Assembly (NCBI RefSeq): GCF_013372225.1
Contig: NZ_CP053832.1
Coordinates: 496,001-560,000, forward strand
Reading direction: 5' to 3'
DNA from: Campylobacter ureolyticus
Lineage (GTDB): Bacteria > Campylobacterota > Campylobacteria > Campylobacterales > Campylobacteraceae
Length of the DNA stretch: 64,000 nucleotides
A program made the translations under genes and the position numbers. This document shows, piece by piece, positions 1 through 9,461 of this stretch. Position 1 is the stretch's first letter; every line of letters starts with the position of its first letter. The notes under the pieces are model-generated. The model had not been told where the DNA came from. It made no database searches and was given only the letters and a program-made list of their open reading frames with translations.

Positions 1-2357
<2,357 letters not shown>

Positions 2358-2584
2358 TATTTTTATCTACTTTTAGCAGTCGAACAAAGTCCGACTTAAA
2401 GTAGCAAATACTAAAGATTTGTTGCACAAATGCAAGAAGTAGAGTTAAGCATCACTTCCTTGTTAAGGATAAATACTATTCTTTAAACAAGTTTTACAGT
2501 TTTAAATATTAAAACTTAGACTTTTAACAATTTAACTAACAGTGTTTAATAAGAGTATTTATTTAAATATTTTTATTTAACACT
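2358..2584 (+). other. 23S-5S rRNA spacer
   Basis: AT-rich spacer with no tRNA gene or convincing open reading frame. It is presumably removed during maturation of the rRNA precursor. A U-rich and A-rich stretch near 2500-2580 could pair but I see no strong long hairpin. Confidence 0.7.
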
Positions 2585-2703
2585 GTCCGTGGTTATACAG
2601 ATGTGGAAACGCCTTGCTCCATCCCGAACCAAGAAGCTAAGCACATCGTGGCTGATGATACTCTCCCTTACTGGGATGCTGGGAAAGTAGGTCACTGCGG
2701 ACT
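2585..2703 (+). rRNA. rrf: 5S ribosomal RNA
   Basis: The sequence has the typical 5S layout. The closing stem is GTCCG at 2585-2589 with CGGAC at 2698-2702. Inside are the conserved CCGAACCAAGAAGCTAAGC segment near 2623-2643 and the GGGAAAGTAGGTC segment near 2680. The ends are accurate to about 2 nt. It closes the rRNA operon; the CRISPR-Cas locus starts about 300 bp downstream. Confidence 0.96.
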
Positions 2704-2972
2704 TTGTTTTTATTTATACTATCTATATATTTTTAATTATTAATTTATCCAGTATTTATTGCAATGTTTATTTTAGAAACATATCTAATGGAATTAATCT
2801 TTTAAAGACTTTTATCTGTTTGCTTTTTTATTTCTTTTATCCTATTTATGTGTTTTTATATAATGGTGGTTTAGTGGTTTATTATGCTATCTGCGTATCT
2901 AATTACAATGCTAATTTTATATACAAACATATAAAGTATTATTTTAATATGTATATTTATTTAAATTCTTAA
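2704..2972. other. AT-rich intergenic region between 5S rRNA and cas6
   Basis: No open reading frame, tRNA or clear terminator hairpin. A T-rich run directly follows the 5S gene (from 2703). Several TATAAT-like words occur, as expected in such AT-rich DNA, but only the one just upstream of cas6 is well placed. This is the junction between the conserved rRNA operon and the accessory CRISPR-Cas locus. Confidence 0.6.
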
Positions 2973-2981
2973 TGATATAAT
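2973..2981 (+). promoter_or_regulatory. extended -10 promoter for cas6
   Basis: TGATATAAT is a perfect extended -10 element (TGnTATAAT). It lies about 32 nt before the cas6 ATG at 3013, with an AAAGGGG ribosome-binding site at 3001-3007. There is no -35 match, which is usual for Campylobacter sigma70 promoters. It implies that cas6 is transcribed separately from cas8b-cas1. Confidence 0.6.
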
Positions 2982-3012
2982 ATTTTACTTTTTTTATTTT
3001 AAAGGGGTTAAT

Positions 3013-3689
3013 ATGTTAAAAATAGAAAGTAAAATATATTCAAAAAATCTTAAAATTTATAAAGGCTTGTCAAAATTAATTCAAGGTTTTTTTATGCAAA
3101 TCTGCCAATAGCTGAGCACATTGGCTACAGGCATAGTAGTGGCAAAATATTTAAAAAAACAAATTTTTGTTTTAGTTTGTATAATGGTTTTTTGACAATT
3201 AAATTTAGTGCTTTGGAAAAAGAACTTGAAGAAATAGTAGCCGTATCGCTACTAAAAAATGACTTAAGACTCGGAGAAATTCGTCTTGTTGATACCTCTG
3301 TAAATTTAAGTGATCACAACACAAATAAAACTGAGATAAATTTTAATGGATATGTAGTTTGTAATGTAAAAAGCCTCTTAAATAAAAAAATCTATCTTGA
3401 ACCGCAAGACTCCAGACATCTTGAGATAATGAAAAACAACCTACTTCAAAAATACGAAACTTTTTATGGTAAAAAATACAACGAAAAGTGTGAGATAACT
3501 CTACTTTCACAAGACTTTGAAAATTACAAAAAATTCTACTATGGAAATAATGTAAATTATATGAAAGCTTGGCTTGCAACTTGGAATATAAAAGCCAGTA
3601 ACGAGCTTATAAATTTAGCACTATCTACGGGTCTTGGAGCAGGAGTAATGAGTTATGGATGTGGATTTGTAGAAGAAATTAAAGCCTAG
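3013..3689 (+). pseudogene. cas6: Cas6 pre-crRNA endoribonuclease, reading frame broken by -1 shift at a T7 tract
   Basis: Cas6 cuts the CRISPR transcript within each repeat, leaving the 8-nt handle. The gene starts at ATG 3013 behind AAAGGGG and reads 27 codons (MLKIESKIY...LIQGFF), then hits TAG at 3109. The -1 frame continues from the T7 tract (3087-3093) with YANLPIAEHIGYRHSSGKIF and runs to 3689, giving a normal ~225-residue Cas6. The C-terminal glycine-rich segment GLGAGVMSYGCGFVEE is typical of the family. The tract in frame is T TTT TTT, a canonical -1 slippery heptamer, and a 6-bp hairpin (3104-3125) follows. So the shift may be programmed or phase-variable rather than a loss; a one-base sequencing error is equally possible. 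Confidence 0.85.
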
Positions 3690-3697
3690 TTTTTTAT

Positions 3698-3767
3698 AAA
3701 ATAATAAAATTTAGCAAGGCTAACAACATATTATAAATTTCAAAATCTACAAGATTTCCTTGCTAAA
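3698..3767 (-). ncRNA. crRNA-like small RNA (CreR/CreA-type candidate)
   Basis: This lies on the minus strand, opposite to the cas genes. After a consensus promoter the transcript would begin near 3767. It contains a degenerate CRISPR repeat: its last 20 nt match the array repeat at 15 positions. The stem is ATCT-TGT-AGAT (array: ATCC-TAT-GGAT), a compensatory change, and extends to AAATCT/AGATTT (3752-3757 with 3743-3748). The handle TTTGAAAT (3744-3737) follows, then a pseudo-spacer from 3736. A 10-bp outer stem (3758-3767 with 3710-3719) followed by a U-rich stretch looks like a terminator. Known family: CreA/CreR RNAs of type I-B loci, which guide Cascade to repress promoters. No toxin gene is evident, so regulation of cas (CreR) fits better than a CreTA toxin-antitoxin. 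No expression evidence is available. Confidence 0.7.
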
Positions 3768-3773
3768 AGAGTG

Positions 3774-3802
3774 ATTATAATAAAAATATATATGAATGTC
3801 AA
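3774..3802 (-). promoter_or_regulatory. consensus sigma70 promoter for the crRNA-like RNA
   Basis: On the minus strand TTGACA (3802-3797) and TATAAT (3779-3774) are both perfect and separated by exactly 17 nt. The predicted start is near 3767, at the first base of the outer stem of the crRNA-like RNA. A perfect -35 is exceptional in Campylobacter. Confidence 0.82.
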
Positions 3803-3806
3803 AATA

Positions 3807-3825
3807 TAACTACATATTATAATAA
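3807..3825 (-). promoter_or_regulatory. pseudo-spacer target site (protospacer seed plus flanking TTA) between divergent promoters
   Basis: Read on the minus strand from 3822 to 3807, this site matches the first 16 nt of the pseudo-spacer (3736-3721) at 15 positions. The only mismatch is position 12. The base triplet 5' of the protospacer is TTA (3825-3823), where a PAM would lie. A Cascade bound here would cover the -35 of the minus promoter (3797-3802) and sit within a few bases of the -35 of the cas8b promoter (3829). Matching stops after position 16, which in known CreR systems allows binding without Cas3 cleavage. Function is inferred. Confidence 0.65.
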
Positions 3826-3828
3826 AAT

Positions 3829-3857
3829 TTGACAAAAAATTTATTTTTATTTATAAT
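3829..3857 (+). promoter_or_regulatory. consensus sigma70 promoter for cas8b-cas1
   Basis: TTGACA (3829-3834), a 17-nt spacer and TATAAT (3852-3857) give a perfect sigma70 promoter. The start point would be near 3864, some 20 nt before the cas8b ATG at 3883. It therefore excludes the longer frame that opens with TTG at 3829, whose first codons overlap the promoter. Confidence 0.85.
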
Positions 3858-3882
3858 TCTTGAAATTTTAAAAAGGCTTGAA

Positions 3883-5265
3883 ATGAGTTTGGTTCAAAAG
3901 CTTCATAATATTGGCAATTTAGTAAGCGATGATGATTTTATAAATTTATTAAAAACTGATTTTGATGCGTCAAGTTATACGGTTTTAAGCCTTAATTTTA
4001 ATATAAACAATCAAGTTCTTGTTAAAAAGCCAACTCTTACAAAAACTTCACTTGATAAACTAGATACGTTTTTTACAAAAGCGATTGGTGGAAGAGGAAG
4101 TGGATACTTCTATCTTTATCCGAATTTCACCTATCAAAAAGAGAGTGATCTTTATAAAAAGTTTAAAAATACAGCTCCAACTTTTGAAAAATCGGTGCTT
4201 GTTTTTGCAAATGAACAAAATCAAAATTTAGCAAAACCTGTTTTTGAATATATAAAAAACTATGAAAAAGATGAGCTTGAACTTAAAGCTTTTGCTAAAA
4301 ACGACTATTTGCTGATATTTACAATAAATGGAAAAACCATAAGAGAGTTAATGCCTGAAATTTTAACAAATTTCATCCAAGATTGTGCTTTTCCTCACTC
4401 TGATATTAAACTGCAAAAAAGTATTGATTTTATAACTAAAAAAGAAGATATTTGCGGATACAATCCTGATGTCAAGTTTTTTACATTTGACAATTATCAT
4501 GATAAATTTAAAGAACAAATTACTACCAAACTTCCACTTTCTCAAAAAAGTGCATCTACGATAAAAAAAGGTTGGATTTATGTTATTAATAATCTTAGAT
4601 TTTATCATAAAGGGCTTGAGTATATCATCATCCCATCGATGATCAAATTTGATAAAAAAGCATATAAAATTATATTAGACGGTTTTAAAAAGGCACAAAA
4701 AACTTATAGCTTAGAAGATAAAGCCTCAAAAGAAGATAGTTTTATAAGAAAACTTCAAAAAGAAGTGGGTGACTTGGAGATGATAAAATCAAGCTATGTT
4801 GATTTGTATTTTACTGATATAAATATAGTAAATTTATCGGTTAAAATTCTTGGAAGTATGGAAAATCTTTTGCCAAGCAAGATAAGAGATGTGGGAGCAA
4901 AGATGATGGAACAAAGGGTTTGTGATTATTATTCCATAGAAAAGAAAAAAGATGGTTTTTTGTGCCTTAGTGATTATTTTTCTGTAGATGAGCTTTTTAC
5001 GCGTTTTAAAAAGATTAAAGGCTTAGAAAACAAAGTCTTGCAAGAAAAAATATATCTTACAAAGCTGCTTTTGGGATATGAAAAGATTGAGTATTCAAAA
5101 CTTTTGGATAAATTTGAGCACTTTAGAGAATTTGATTTTGAAAACAAAAAAAAGTTAAACGATAAAAATATAAAAGAGTGGATTGAATTTAGTGATAATT
5201 TTATTCAAAACGAAGATAGAACTATAAAGTTTTTAGATAATATAAATGCGATAAAAAGGGGTTAA
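3883..5265 (+). CDS. cas8b: Cas8b, large subunit of type I-B Cascade
   Basis: The product (460 aa) resembles the Csh1/TM1802 family, the large subunit that recognises the PAM and helps load Cas3. Visible family features are the glycine-rich GGRGSGYFYLYP segment near residue 70-80 and the conserved central core GWIYVINNLRFYHKGLEY. The start is ATG 3883 with AAAGG at about 3872-3875; an in-frame TTG at 3829 lies inside the promoter and is rejected. The protein is shorter than many Csh1 proteins because the C-terminal helical part is encoded by the next gene, one base downstream. It is the first gene of a tightly packed operon to cas1. No zinc-finger cysteines are evident. Confidence 0.85.
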   Translation: MSLVQKLHNIGNLVSDDDFINLLKTDFDASSYTVLSLNFNINNQVLVKKPTLTKTSLDKLDTFFTKAIGGRGSGYFYLYPNFTYQKESDLYKKFKNTAPTFEKSVLVFANEQNQNLAKPVFEYIKNYEKDELELKAFAKNDYLLIFTINGKTIRELMPEILTNFIQDCAFPHSDIKLQKSIDFITKKEDICGYNPDVKFFTFDNYHDKFKEQITTKLPLSQKSASTIKKGWIYVINNLRFYHKGLEYIIIPSMIKFDKKAYKIILDGFKKAQKTYSLEDKASKEDSFIRKLQKEVGDLEMIKSSYVDLYFTDINIVNLSVKILGSMENLLPSKIRDVGAKMMEQRVCDYYSIEKKKDGFLCLSDYFSVDELFTRFKKIKGLENKVLQEKIYLTKLLLGYEKIEYSKLLDKFEHFREFDFENKKKLNDKNIKEWIEFSDNFIQNEDRTIKFLDNINAIKRG

Positions 5266-5266
5266 A

Positions 5267-5665
5267 ATGGAACTTTTCTCAGAGTATTTTAAAAATCTAA
5301 ATATAGAAGATGATTTTAAATTTGCATATTTAGTAGGAGCTTATTCAAAAGCTATTATTGATAGTTCGTATTATTCTGAAATTTCAAAACAAAATGAAAC
5401 ATTTAAAAAATGGCTCTCAAATAGGCAACTTATAAAATCAAATTTGATTAAAATTTTTAATAAAGCAAATGAATTTGAAAGAAAACTAAAACTTGAAAGT
5501 GTAAGAAACAGCGACCTTTCAGAGCTGATTACTTCAAATTACAATGAAAATGCAAATTTAAGAAATAGCGAAGTATCGTTTTATTTTTTAAGAGGTTTTA
5601 ACGATTACAAAAAATTTAAACAACAATATCCAAGCAAAGGAGTTAATGATGATAGCAAAGCATAG
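5267..5665 (+). CDS. stand-alone small subunit-like protein (probable Cas11b, detached Cas8b C-terminus)
   Basis: A 132-residue, mostly helical protein with no recognised catalytic motif. Its segments FAYLVGAYSKAII near residue 20 and EVSFYFLRGFNDYKKF near residue 103 resemble the C-terminal domain that in many Csh1 (Cas8b) proteins forms the small subunit or is made from an internal start. Here it is a separate gene with its own strong site AAGGGG (5256-5261) five bases before the ATG and one base after the cas8b stop. It overlaps the start of cas7 by about 17-20 nt. I infer that it forms the Cas11 filament of Cascade. Family assignment is by position and these motifs only. Confidence 0.65.
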   Translation: MELFSEYFKNLNIEDDFKFAYLVGAYSKAIIDSSYYSEISKQNETFKKWLSNRQLIKSNLIKIFNKANEFERKLKLESVRNSDLSELITSNYNENANLRNSEVSFYFLRGFNDYKKFKQQYPSKGVNDDSKA

Positions 5666-6515
5666 TGAGTTACTTTTTATCTGGGATGCAAAGATGACAA
5701 ATCCAAACGGCGATATGCTAAATGACAATGCGCCAAGATTTGATGAAACTGATAGGAAGGCTATAGTTAGCGATGTTAGAGTTAAAAGAACAATTAGAGA
5801 TGATTTACAAGATAGAAAAAATAAAACAATTTTTGTAAATAACCCAGAAATTGTTCAGTCTGCAGAAACAAGATTTAATGAGCTTAAAAAATCATCAAAT
5901 TTAAAAGATGATAGAGAAGTGTTTTTAAGCTGTATTGACAATAGGCTTTTTGGCGGAGTTGCACCAAAAAGTAATATCCAAATAATTGGCTCAGTGCAGT
6001 TTTCTTGGGCAAAATCCTTAAACCAAACAGAAACTATTTTAAGTCAAGGAACTGGAGCGTTTGGAAGAGATGGAAGTGATAATAAGACTTTTAGAACCGA
6101 TAATTACTTGCCTTATGCACTTTTTGCAATGTATGGAACTATAAACTCTATAAACGCCAAAAAATCAAATGCAAGCGAAGATGATATAAATGAGATGATT
6201 GATTCTATGTGGAATGGAACAAAACTTTTAAATACAAGAAGTAAAATTGGTCAAAAACCAAGAGCGCTTTTTAGAATAATTTATAATGATGCCTATGTTA
6301 TAGGGCTTCTTGATGAATTAATCAGTATTAAAAATAAAAATTCCGATGATATTAGAAAATTTGACGAATGTGAAATTTGCTTCGATGAGCTTATAAAAGC
6401 AGTAAAAATAGCAGATGAAAAGATAGAAAAAATAGAAATTTACTACGATGAAAGCATAAAAGAAAAGCTTAGTGTTTTTAAAGATTTAGCTAAAGTTGAT
6501 ATGAAAGTTATGTGA
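5649..6515 (+). CDS. cas7: Cas7 (Csh2 family), Cascade backbone subunit
   Basis: Cas7 polymerises along the crRNA spacer. The N-terminus ELLFIWDAKMTNPNGDM is the hallmark of the Csh2/DevR family, followed by DVRVKRTIRDDL and the glycine-rich GTGAFGRDGSDNKTFRTDNY loop. Length is 288 aa, normal for the family. ATG 5649 is preferred over the adjacent ATG 5646 because AAAGGAG (5636-5642) is then 6 nt away. The stop TGA overlaps the ATG of cas5 (TGATG), so translation is probably coupled. The frame is intact. Confidence 0.93.
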   Translation: MIAKHSELLFIWDAKMTNPNGDMLNDNAPRFDETDRKAIVSDVRVKRTIRDDLQDRKNKTIFVNNPEIVQSAETRFNELKKSSNLKDDREVFLSCIDNRLFGGVAPKSNIQIIGSVQFSWAKSLNQTETILSQGTGAFGRDGSDNKTFRTDNYLPYALFAMYGTINSINAKKSNASEDDINEMIDSMWNGTKLLNTRSKIGQKPRALFRIIYNDAYVIGLLDELISIKNKNSDDIRKFDECEICFDELIKAVKIADEKIEKIEIYYDESIKEKLSVFKDLAKVDMKVM

Positions 6516-7254
6516 TGTTTGCTTTTAAAATTTGGAGTAAATTTGGAGCTTTTAAAGACCCGATGACGATTAGTCAAAATATAACTTTAAATTTCCCTCC
6601 AAAAACAGCCGTTGCAGGTATGATGGCTGCGATTTTAGGTGTAGATGAGTATTTAAAAGATGATGGTTTTAATAGCTTTAAATATAGCGTAGTTACAAAC
6701 AGCAACACTTTAAAAAAGAGTTTTTCGCAAAATTACATAAATGACTATACTAAAAAAACAAACTCACATCTTGCTAACTTGCAAATACTAAATTTAAAGC
6801 GATAAAAGATGGCCTAAGAGATACAAAAGCACCACAAAAACCAATAAATAGAGAGCTTTTAATAAATCCAGCTTTTACTATTTTTATAGATGGGTTTAAA
6901 TTTGAAGATGAAATTGTAAAAAGCTTAAAAAGCCGTCTTTTAAAATATAATTTATACATGGGCAATAGCGAGTTTAGTGCAAATTTTAGCTTTTTGCCGC
7001 TTGAAAGTTTTTCAATGAAGAAATTTGATTTGGTAAACTTGGACTCATTTTTAGAGCAAAGCTTGGTTGAAAGTATTGAGTTTGATGAGAATGTGTTTTA
7101 TAAAAACACTCTCATTACGACAAAACTTAACCACAAACGCTCTCCTATAGAATCTATTAATTTAGTCCATTCAAATAGCAAAATAACGGCTAAAAACATA
7201 GAAGCTTATGAGATTTTGGCAAATGATAGGAAGTATTTTTGTAGGTTTGTGTGA
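6515..7254 (+). pseudogene. cas5: Cas5 (Cas5h), Cascade handle-binding subunit, reading frame broken by -1 shift
   Basis: Cas5 caps the 5' handle of the crRNA in Cascade. The first frame starts at ATG 6515 (MFAFKIWSKFGAFKDPMTI, then NFPPKTAVAGMMAAILG, the typical Cas5 N-terminus) and stops at TAA 6803. The -1 frame continues without a gap as KAIKDGLRDTKAPQKPINRE...LINPAFTIFI and ends at 7254; together about 246 aa, a full Cas5. The junction in the first frame is A AAT TTA (6790-6796), a canonical -1 slippery heptamer, but I see no strong hairpin after it. A one-base deletion, a sequencing error or programmed frameshifting would all explain this. Its stop overlaps the ATG of cas3. Confidence 0.85.
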
Positions 7255-9461
7255 TGCTTTATTCTCATCCAAAAAAAGAGTATAAAAACCATATCAAAAA
7301 TCTAGTAGATAGTTTTGATGATAAAGAGTTTGCAAAGTGTGCTTTTTATCATGATTTTGCCAAACAATCAGATAATTTTCAAAAATACATCACACTAAAA
7401 AAGGAAAATTTTAACACCAAAGAAGAATTTGAAAAAGAACGAAATAGACTAAAAACAACGCACTCTTTGGAAAGTGCTTATATATATTTTTTTATGCAAA
7501 ATGATAAAAATATTGATTTTATTATAAATTTATGTGCTATTTTAAAACATCATTCAAATTTAGAAAATTTTGAAAGTATGCTAAACTACCTTACTTGTAT
7601 AGAAAATAATTTAAACTCAGATGAAAATATAAGCAACATCACTTCATCTTTAAAAGTGGCAGATTTAAAAGATTTTTTAGAGATTATACAAAAAGATAAA
7701 ATATACGAATTTGCCGACTTTTTTGATGATATTTTGGACGAAGTAAAAAATTTTTTTAAAATAGAAAATTTCTTTAAATTTAAAGATAGATATTCAAAGT
7801 TGATTTTGGCTGATAAATTTGAAGCTATTTTTGATGAGCCATATAAAGACTTTGATTTTATATCGTCCAAAATTTGTGAAAATATCATCCAAAACATACA
7901 CGCACAAATTTCAAACAAACCACCAAATAACTACAAAAATAGCTCAAGAAAAATTATATTTAAAAATTATGAAACTAACAAAGACAAAGATAAATTTATA
8001 ATAAAAGCTCCAACTGGCATTGGAAAGACATATATTGCACTTGAGCTTGCGCTAAAAATTGCCACACAAAAGCCTAAAAAACGCATAATCACAGCTATTC
8101 CATTTACTTCTATAATAGATCAGACTTTTTTAGAATATGAAAAAGTTATCCCTGAAAATTTAGGTCTTTTAAAATATCATTACCTATCAAAATATACCGA
8201 TGATGAAAAAGAGCAGTTTTCTAAAAAGATATTTTTAGCAGACATTTGGCATGAGCCACTTATCATAACTACTTTTAATCAGCTTTTAAACATCTTTTTT
8301 TCAAACTCAAACAAAGATAACTTAAAACTTCAAACTCTTAAAAATAGCGTTATTATTGTTGATGAAATTCAAAACATATCTAGAGTTTTGCTGCAGGATT
8401 TAGCGTTTGTGTTTAATGAGTTTAGTAAAATTTATAATATAGATTTTATAATTATGTCAGCAACAATGCCCCATCTTAATTTAGAAAATTTCACAATTAT
8501 TTCAGAAAGTGACTTTTACAAGTCGAAACAAAACAGATATAAAATTTCATTTTTTGATGAGATAAAAAATATCAAAGATTTGGTTTGTGTATTAAACTCG
8601 CAAACTAAAAGTACGATTTGTGTTGTAAATACCATAGCAAAAGCTCAAGCTATATATAAAGAACTTAAAAAAGATGAAAATCTCTATCTTCTTACAACCC
8701 ATCAAACGCCAAAGCACAGAATAGAGCTGCTTAAAGAAATATATAAAAAATTAGAAGAACAAAAGCCAGTTAAGCTTATCGCAACGCAGCTTATAGAAGC
8801 TGGAGTTGATCTTGATTTTAGCGTTGGGTTTAGAGAATTTGCTCCATTTACTTCTATAGTGCAGATGGCAGGACGTGTAAATAGAAACGGTATAAAGAGT
8901 AAAATAAGTGAGTGTTTTGTTTTTGATTTTTTGGAGTTTGAAAATGTAGATAAAAAACTTCCATATCATGGTATAGACTTACAAGAGGAGTTTGTAAAAA
9001 ATAGCCTAAAAAATGGCATTTATGAAAATGAGATATTTGAAATTTTAGAGGAGTATTTTAAAAGAGTAAAAGATGAAACAACTCACACTAAAATTAATGA
9101 AAAAATGCGAAAACTTGAATTTACCACAATTTATGGTGATTTTACAGCGAATTTCATGCCAAAACAGCCATGGAAAGTTTCGGTTTTTATAGAGGAAAGA
9201 AAAGATGAGTTTAAAGAGTTTATAGAAAAAAGAGATAATATTTTAAACTCGTATGATGATAAATTTGAAGCTTTGGCAAAGATAAAAGATTTGGAAAAAA
9301 CTCTTTTAGGCCAAACGATAAACATAAATCACAAACTAATCGAAAATTTGCAATTAAAAGAGATATTTGGAAGATATATACTTAATTTTGGTTTTAAAAA
9401 CTATACAAAAGAGTTTGGATTTACAACGGATTTAACAATAAAAGAAGAGGCGTTTTCATGA
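7254..9461 (+). CDS. cas3: Cas3 helicase-nuclease (HD domain fused to SF2 helicase)
   Basis: Cas3 is recruited by target-bound Cascade and degrades the DNA. The 735-residue product starts with an HD nuclease domain (YHDFAKQSDNFQKYI near residue 34, HHSNLENF near 105). The SF2 helicase follows: Walker A APTGIGKTYIAL near 249, a DEIQ box (IVDEIQN near 368), MSATMP near 400, and motif VI QMAGRVNRNG near 540. The start is ATG 7254, which overlaps the cas5 stop, rather than GTG 7251. All key motifs look intact, so if cas5 and cas6 are really dead this gene has not yet decayed. It overlaps cas4 by 4 nt. Confidence 0.95.
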   Translation: MLYSHPKKEYKNHIKNLVDSFDDKEFAKCAFYHDFAKQSDNFQKYITLKKENFNTKEEFEKERNRLKTTHSLESAYIYFFMQNDKNIDFIINLCAILKHHSNLENFESMLNYLTCIENNLNSDENISNITSSLKVADLKDFLEIIQKDKIYEFADFFDDILDEVKNFFKIENFFKFKDRYSKLILADKFEAIFDEPYKDFDFISSKICENIIQNIHAQISNKPPNNYKNSSRKIIFKNYETNKDKDKFIIKAPTGIGKTYIALELALKIATQKPKKRIITAIPFTSIIDQTFLEYEKVIPENLGLLKYHYLSKYTDDEKEQFSKKIFLADIWHEPLIITTFNQLLNIFFSNSNKDNLKLQTLKNSVIIVDEIQNISRVLLQDLAFVFNEFSKIYNIDFIIMSATMPHLNLENFTIISESDFYKSKQNRYKISFFDEIKNIKDLVCVLNSQTKSTICVVNTIAKAQAIYKELKKDENLYLLTTHQTPKHRIELLKEIYKKLEEQKPVKLIATQLIEAGVDLDFSVGFREFAPFTSIVQMAGRVNRNGIKSKISECFVFDFLEFENVDKKLPYHGIDLQEEFVKNSLKNGIYENEIFEILEEYFKRVKDETTHTKINEKMRKLEFTTIYGDFTANFMPKQPWKVSVFIEERKDEFKEFIEKRDNILNSYDDKFEALAKIKDLEKTLLGQTININHKLIENLQLKEIFGRYILNFGFKNYTKEFGFTTDLTIKEEAFS

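Noticed and set aside
3792-3809. Mini-ORF ATG-N12-TAA (MNVKI) in the cas6-cas8b gap as a CreT-like toxin
   Set aside because: Known CreT RNAs use a mini-ORF with rare codons behind their own promoter and ribosome-binding site. Here there is no ribosome-binding site, the codons are ordinary for an AT-rich genome, and no promoter precedes it on the plus strand.
3829-3882. Longer cas8b starting at TTG 3829
   Set aside because: The TTG is part of the TTGACA -35 box of a perfect promoter, and ATG 3883 has a ribosome-binding site.
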